Assembly (NCBI RefSeq): GCF_963169125.1 | Contig: NC_084802.1 | Coordinates: forward strand, 41,314,607 to 41,378,606 | Direction of reading: 5' to 3' | Source: Humulus lupulus | Taxonomy: Eukaryota > Streptophyta > Magnoliopsida > Rosales > Cannabaceae | DNA length: 64,000 nt | Shown here: piece after piece, positions 59,444 to 64,000 of the stretch | Layout: every line of letters begins with the position of its first letter | Position numbering within the stretch: position 1 is the stretch's first letter | Program-made: the position numbers and the translations under genes | The notes under the pieces: model-generated | Database searches by the model: none | Told to the model about the DNA's origin: nothing | What the model saw: only the letters and a program-made list of their open reading frames with translations

Positions 59444-60010
59444 CAGCCACTCTTCCATTTGAACTAGTGACTTGCTTGTCTGTCACTCAGTATGGTTTAT
59501 CAGAACCTCAAGTGATATTCACTCATCTGTTTGAAAGCTATGAGCTCTGTGTGATTATAATGATAATCATTTGATGATGTTTACATATAATACTGTGTTT
59601 TCTTGCTGGGCTTGGCTCATGGGTGCTATGTGGTGCTGGGAAAGGAAAAGAAAAGCTCACCCAGCCTTGAGTGGAGAGCTTAGGTGGTGATGTGTACATA
59701 TGCGGCCGCTTGACCACCACGGCCAAGGAGTTCTCAGAGGAACTAGGGGGTTTACCCTATTTTTGCCGCTTAGGTCGACGGGGTTTGAAATTTTGGAACA
59801 GTAATGACCTATTGAGTTGTAAATAACTTGTAAATGTTCTTGTGGGCCCATGAAAAGTTTTATGTATCAATAAAACATATCATTTCCTTTTTATTGGTTT
59901 TCACCTTAACCTGTTAATAACACTTAGAACACGTTTTTAACCAAAGGACTCAGGCAATGAGTCAAATTTCCGGTTCACCGTAACTGTTCTGGGGTAACCA
60001 GACTGTTACA
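59444..60010 (+). repeat. Element B 3' LTR, second part
   Basis: It continues from CCTAG in the 89-bp repeat to GACTGTTACA and is followed by the TTTTG duplication. It matches 39495-40064. Confidence 0.93.
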
Positions 60011-60015
60011 TTTTG

Positions 60016-60608
60016 GCTTCAGCTTATGACCTTTTGCAGCTTTCTCAAGTTCACATATATCCTTAAGTCAAAAGACAAAAATACCCCTAGGCTTAATTCA
60101 TTTCCTTAACAGCCACCAAGGGCAAAATTATCCTTTCCCGCCTGTCTCGTTAATCATAATTAATGTCCTCCAATTCTCGTTATTCCTAATATTATTAAAT
60201 ACTAATAAATCATATCCCATTACCCTTTAAATTCCCAGTAACGTTCTAATCACCAAATTACCCCGAGACTCACCCCGAGCCCCGAAATCAACCACGTTAT
60301 GACCAAACCGCTAACATGCATTAAAAGATCGTCTCATGCCAAAAAGCTCGAACAAATCCACATTATAATGTGGCCTTATCAATAGTTCACCAACATGCAT
60401 GAAAATATACAATTACGCCCTCAACGGGCCAAATTACCAAAATCCCCCTGTCATGAAATGTGGACCCACATGCATGCATTTAACATCATATTATAATATA
60501 ATTCACATAAACATGCACACAATCATTTAATGGCATTATAAATCAATTATGGCCCTCCCGGCCTACCAATTCAACCTTAAAACTCATTAGGGATTTTGGG
60601 GCATTACA
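60016..60608 (-). repeat. Element D 5' LTR, second part
   Basis: It continues from GCTTCAGCTTATGACC and matches 28767-29360. It ends at GGGGCATTACA, where element E gag resumes. Confidence 0.92.
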
Positions 60609-61487
60609 GTTGTGGTTTCGACCATTCTGAGGTTGACTCTGTTGTTTAGGTTCAGGCTTGCTGGCCTCCTCTTTATTGACATTCGCCTGAAGACTCTCCA
60701 CCTCTATAGTCATTTTTAGAGCATCGTCGTAAGAAGTGGTTCCAGGATTTGCTAGTTTGACTCCTAGCTCAATCCTTGGTCAAAGTCCTCTAATGAACTT
60801 GGTGACCCTTAGGAAATCAGTTGGGACTAACTCTGGTGCAAACTTGGCTAGTCAGTTGAACTGTCGTGCATACTCTGCTACCGTTAAATTGCCCTGCTTC
60901 AGACTGGTGAACTCTTCTACCCTTGTAGCAATGACTGCCAAGTTGTAATATTTCTTGTGAAAGAGCTCCATAAATCTAGTTCATGTCATGGTGGTGACAT
61001 GATGAGTCTGCTGTACTAAGTCCCACCATATTCTAGCATCCTTCTTCAGAAGAGAAGAAATGCAGGATATGCGGTCCGCGTTGCCGAGATTCATGTGTGC
61101 TAGGATCGGCTCTATATTCCTGAGCCATTCTTCTGCCTCGAAGGGGTCGATTGTCCCATCAAAGTTTGGAGCGTGTTGCTTACGAAACCGCTCGTAGTTT
61201 GGCTCCATGTACTGAGCTGGGTAGGGGGCATAGTTCTCCATTGGCCATCCCCCATAAGGATCTACTTGTTGGGGTGCTTGAACCGCTGGCTGAGGCTGCA
61301 GTTGCGGCTGAGGCTGGGGCTGAGTCTGTGCCTATTGTCATTGTTGCTGTAGCAATTTTTCCACTTGTTACCGTAGTTGAACAATTTGAGCGATGTTGTC
61401 AACCAGAGGTGGCGGTGCACTTCTACTAGCAGCAGCATTGATTGTACGTGCTCACCTTCTACGAACTGGAGGGGCTTCACTAGGCAT
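60609..61487 (-). pseudogene. gag: Element E gag, N-terminal part of a split gene
   Basis: Minus-strand ATG at 61487 (MPSEAPPVRRR) opens a Gln/Pro-rich N-terminus. The gag core follows, with YERFRKQHAPNFDG, EAEEWLRNIEP and KKDARIWWDLVQ, the usual plant retrotransposon gag signature. At least six in-frame stops occur, including one after TTMT near 60981. The gene breaks at the junction with element D and resumes at 26874. Confidence 0.85.
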
Positions 61488-62040
61488 TGTTGACTGTGCA
61501 TGTAGATCTTCTGAGCGACATTTTTAGCAAAGTTCTAACAGTCGAGAAAAGCGTGTTAGAACTTACCCTAATCAGCTCTAAGGCAAGACTTAGTCTAAGA
61601 AAACATAACTCGGACCTATTAGTTGTGATTTTTTATGAAGAATTATGTAAGCCTTCTTTATAATTAGGGTGTGTTTCTATACTTAGAAAATCAGTCATCT
61701 TTATTATTTTCTAAGTCTGTTTCTAATCATCCTATATGACTTAATTCTCAGGCTCGAAACTCGTCGTTGTTCCAAAGTTAACCATATTGAGGGAGGGCTG
61801 GATCAATAAAATCGTTCCAACTACTATGGCCCCCTAAACACTCAACATAGAGCCTGGTTCATTGATTTGTATCCACCCTCACCAAACTTGGTCATTATTT
61901 ATTATGATTGTAAAAAATAAATCAAACTCATACATGTCATTCAAAAATAACAATAATATTCATTTGGAAAAAGGTTTTCACTAAGTACAATCATAAACGC
62001 AAAATAAATAAATAAATAAATTAACATAACTAGGGTGAAT
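61488..62040. other. Leader of element E between extra ORF and gag
   Basis: AT-rich and non-coding. No splice sites or promoter could be assigned. Confidence 0.5.
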
Positions 62041-62583
62041 CTAAAAATCAGGATCTTCTTTATCTGACCCTTCATCTAGCATATCATCATCTATTTCTTC
62101 ATATTCCTCATTATCTTGAGCCTCAAAATTTCCTTGGGGAAGATTCATAAAGATTCTATGCTTTTGCTCATTAGTAAATTGAAATTCCAACTTAGAGGTG
62201 AACCTAAGTATGAGAAAATAATATCTCATGGCTACCAGTAAATCATCTTCATTATCTATAGTCTCCCATATTTCTTTTAATGTTGAAATTACAGAAGGAA
62301 AATCTTTAAAAAGCCTAATTACTAAGACATATAGTTCTGTAGCTCTCATCATAATTTGCTTAGTAGTCTGAAGATGAACTATCTCCTTGTGGAATAAGAT
62401 CAATCTCTGAGTGATTCTTTCTAACACTCCTACTGTATTCCCTGGCTCTCTAATCCTTTTCAACGCCTTAATGGCTCGGATATCCTCATAGGTCAAGGCT
62501 CCATCCATTCTAACTGAAAACATAATAGCTAAAATGTTAGCTAATAACAATAACATAAACATAACCATAATAAACATAAACAC
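62041..62583 (-). CDS. Extra ORF of element E upstream of gag, unknown function
   Basis: A 180-codon minus-strand ORF lies between the primer site and gag, in the sense direction. The first 25 residues are a low-complexity hydrophobic run (MFMFIMVMFMLLLL) from AT-rich DNA. A more likely start is the ATG at 62508 (MDGALTYEDIRAIK), giving 155 residues. The middle looks alpha-helical (ERITQRLILFHKEIVHLQ). The tail is strongly acidic (EEYEEIDDDMLDEGSDKED). It is open although gag and pol of the same element are full of stops. I recognise no family. It could be an element accessory protein or a captured host fragment. Confidence 0.5.
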   Translation of the reverse strand: MFMFIMVMFMLLLLANILAIMFSVRMDGALTYEDIRAIKALKRIREPGNTVGVLERITQRLILFHKEIVHLQTTKQIMMRATELYVLVIRLFKDFPSVISTLKEIWETIDNEDDLLVAMRYYFLILRFTSKLEFQFTNEQKHRIFMNLPQGNFEAQDNEEYEEIDDDMLDEGSDKEDPDF

Positions 62584-62650
62584 TTAAATTGGCAGTTAGA
62601 TTCGGAGCTTGTGCGTGTGTATTAAGGAGAACTTCATGCATATGAACTGT

Positions 62651-62663
62651 TGCTCTGATACCA
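62651..62663 (-). other. Element E primer-binding site (initiator-Met tRNA)
   Basis: Minus-strand TGGTATCAGAGCA is an exact match, two bases inside the 5' LTR. Confidence 0.95.
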
Positions 62664-62665
62664 AC

Positions 62666-64000
62666 TGTAATGACCCAACTATTTCTAAGACTTTGGACCA
62701 TTAAAACTACTTGACATAGCTACTATTTGGGGAAACATACATAAGAAATAACATTACTTTATATAAAACCCCAAAATAAATATTTTGCAAAATCAAAAAG
62801 TAAAATATGAAATATAAAATACGATATGGGTACCCATTGTTTAATACATAAAAACAAAAACAATAAACATAAATCAATTGTTAAAAAAAAAACTAAGTGC
62901 GGAATTACAAAAGAAACATAATTCAAAAGACTTAAAATAATGTCATCCTCGATCGTCACACAGTCCATTCAATCTATTCATCCTCAACACACAAGCCAAG
63001 CTACCATGAATCTTTCCGCCTTCCAATGAGCCTAATGCCCAACAAGGAAAATCTACTAACAACATATATCATAAATCATAAACATAAGACTATAAAAACG
63101 TATATCATATAGGACTACAATATTAATGGTCATTAACTCATTAACATGGCATGTGATAAACCATCTAGGACCTCTGTCTACTATTTGAGGTAGGTTAGAT
63201 CACATGGTAGTATATGATAACCCATCTAGGTCCTCTATCTACTAATCGAGGTAGGGTAAATCATAACTCTAAACCATGAAAATGATAAAAATTCTTGGGG
63301 CCTGCTATCTAAGCAAGTCATATGCCCAAGCGACTACAAAACATATTCTTGGGGCTTGCTATCTAAGCAAGTCATATGCCCAAGGACTACAAAACATATT
63401 TATACATATATATATTATATCATAAAAATATCATAACATAAACATATAAACACATATAATTTATCCTATTTTCCTTACCAAAACTGGGGTATTTGAGAAC
63501 AAGAACAGGATTGGAACACTCCTAAAAACCAACAGCAAAACCATGGGTATTTCTAAAGAATGAAGATGAAAAGAGAACTAAACCATCAAGAAGAAACTTA
63601 CCGAAAAGAACCTTAAGTTTCAAGAAACTTAAACACCTAACCAGGAATCATAAACAAGAGTTAGGATATGAAAGAAAATAAAAGAAAACTAAAGAACTAT
63701 GAAAAACTGAACTTAAGAATAAGAATATCTTGAATGATCTTATGAATTAATCTAAACATCGATACCAAAATATCACTATATCTCACTTACCAAGTGTTCA
63801 TAAAAGCTTAAATTGATAAAGATTTTAATCCAAAACCTAAGTGTTTCTCTCTATAGTAACCTTAACAACTTGAAGGCTCTAAACAAATGCTTGAAGAATG
63901 AAGAAAATGGCCGAGTACTAGGTCCTATTTATAGAGTTCAAGGAGTGAAATGAACCTCTTTTTAATTTGAATAAATAAATGAATATAAAATGAAAAAGTT
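62666..64000 (-). repeat. Element E 5' LTR (cut by the window end)
   Basis: It starts TGTAATGACCC and matches 18634 to about 19952. By comparison some 690 bp lie outside the window. It lacks about 45 bp present near 18980-19020 of the other LTR. Confidence 0.92.
63291..63397. repeat. 54-bp tandem duplication in the element E 5' LTR
   Basis: ATTCTTGGGGC...TATGCCCAAG is present twice (63291 and 63345), but only once in the other LTR (near 19297). It therefore arose after insertion. Confidence 0.85.

Larger units (their letters stand above)
37738..60010 (+). mobile_element. Element B: Tekay-lineage retrotransposon, interrupted by element C
   Basis: The left LTR is 37738-40064. The right LTR is split by element C into 45061-46789 and 59444-60010. 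Both sides carry TTTTG (37733-37737 and 60011-60015). Coding is on the plus strand in a single frame (40417-45024). Without C the element is about 9.6 kb. The insertion site is inside the 5' LTR of element D. Confidence 0.95.
26875..60608 (-). mobile_element. Element D: Tekay-lineage retrotransposon, interrupted by B (with C)
   Basis: The left LTR is 26875-29360. The right LTR is split by element B into 35890-37737 and 60016-60608. Flanks are GCTGT (26870-26874) and GTTGT (60609-60613), a target duplication with one later change, in the gag of element E. The minus strand codes for gag, protease, RT, RNase H, integrase and chromodomain, all decayed. Removing B (and C inside it) leaves an element of about 11.5 kb, including the separate 1.5-kb insert. 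Confidence 0.92.
18634..64000 (-). mobile_element. Element E: Tekay-lineage Ty3/gypsy retrotransposon, outer shell of the nest (runs off the right edge)
   Basis: The 3' LTR is 18634-20643. The 5' LTR starts at 62666 and leaves the window. Gag is at 60609-61487, protease at 26388-26874, and RT to chromodomain at 20680-23879, all on the minus strand. The body is split by solo LTR F and by element D with its own nest. The left flank is TAAAA, and the matching duplication lies outside the window. The chromodomain-like C-terminus and initiator-Met primer site place it among the chromoviruses. It is heavily decayed. Confidence 0.9.

Noticed and set aside
62509..62583. Membrane segment at the N-terminus of the extra ORF in E
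   Set aside because: The run comes from an AT-rich repeat of CATAAC-like text. The ATG at 62508 is a better start, so no membrane protein is claimed.

Overview
The window is plant nuclear DNA, most likely from an angiosperm and probably a eudicot. Nearly all of it is transposable elements, with no recognisable host gene. The evidence is Ty3/gypsy retrotransposons of the Tekay (Del) chromovirus and Tat lineages, a CACTA-type transposon end, initiator-Met tRNA primer sites, AT-rich intergenic DNA, and GT-AG introns of 76-98 nt. I cannot name the species.

Layout. Positions 1-1309 look like one end of a CACTA transposon running off the left edge. Positions 1310-4049 and 16820-18031 are AT-rich DNA split by element A (4050-16814, Tat lineage, minus strand, TSD GGTAA). 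Positions 18032-18633 resemble the start of a Copia-type LTR, cut by element E (Tekay, minus strand, 18634 to beyond 64000). E is the outer shell of a nest. It contains solo LTR F (23880-26382, TSD ATAGG) and element D (26875-60608, Tekay, minus, TSD GCTGT/GTTGT). The 5' LTR of D contains element B (37738-60010, Tekay, plus, TSD TTTTG). The 3' LTR of B contains element C (46790-59438, Tat, minus, TSD CCTAG). A separate 1.5-kb insertion (33828-35312) interrupts the D gag. The order of insertion is therefore E, then D, then B, then C. F and the 1.5-kb insert came after E and D respectively, and A is independent.

A and C are two copies of one 12.7-kb family and are the most interesting part of the window. 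Each has gag-protease and RT/RNase H/archaeal-type RNase H/integrase in one minus-strand reading frame, broken at the same place by TAG CAA TTA, the known plant leaky-stop context. On the opposite strand, between pol and the 3' LTR, each carries a separate gene of about 890 codons. That gene has its own TATA box, an upstream small exon or ORF, and three coding introns. Its product has a domain resembling the 'putative gypsy type transposon' family, followed by a C-terminal coiled coil. The gene converges on pol, and the roughly 0.9-kb gap between the two 3' ends holds 70-bp tandem repeats whose number differs between copies.

The Tekay elements (B, D, E) are a conventional gag-PR-RT-RH-IN-chromodomain set. 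All are broken. B has eight in-frame stops and no frameshift. D has frameshifts and replaced catalytic residues. E is the most decayed, but it carries an unexplained extra ORF with an acidic tail between the primer site and gag. All genes described are transposon genes. All but the extra ORF in E and the small upstream ORFs carry visible lesions. LTR similarity (by eye about 2% divergence in A and 3% in C) points to recent insertion.
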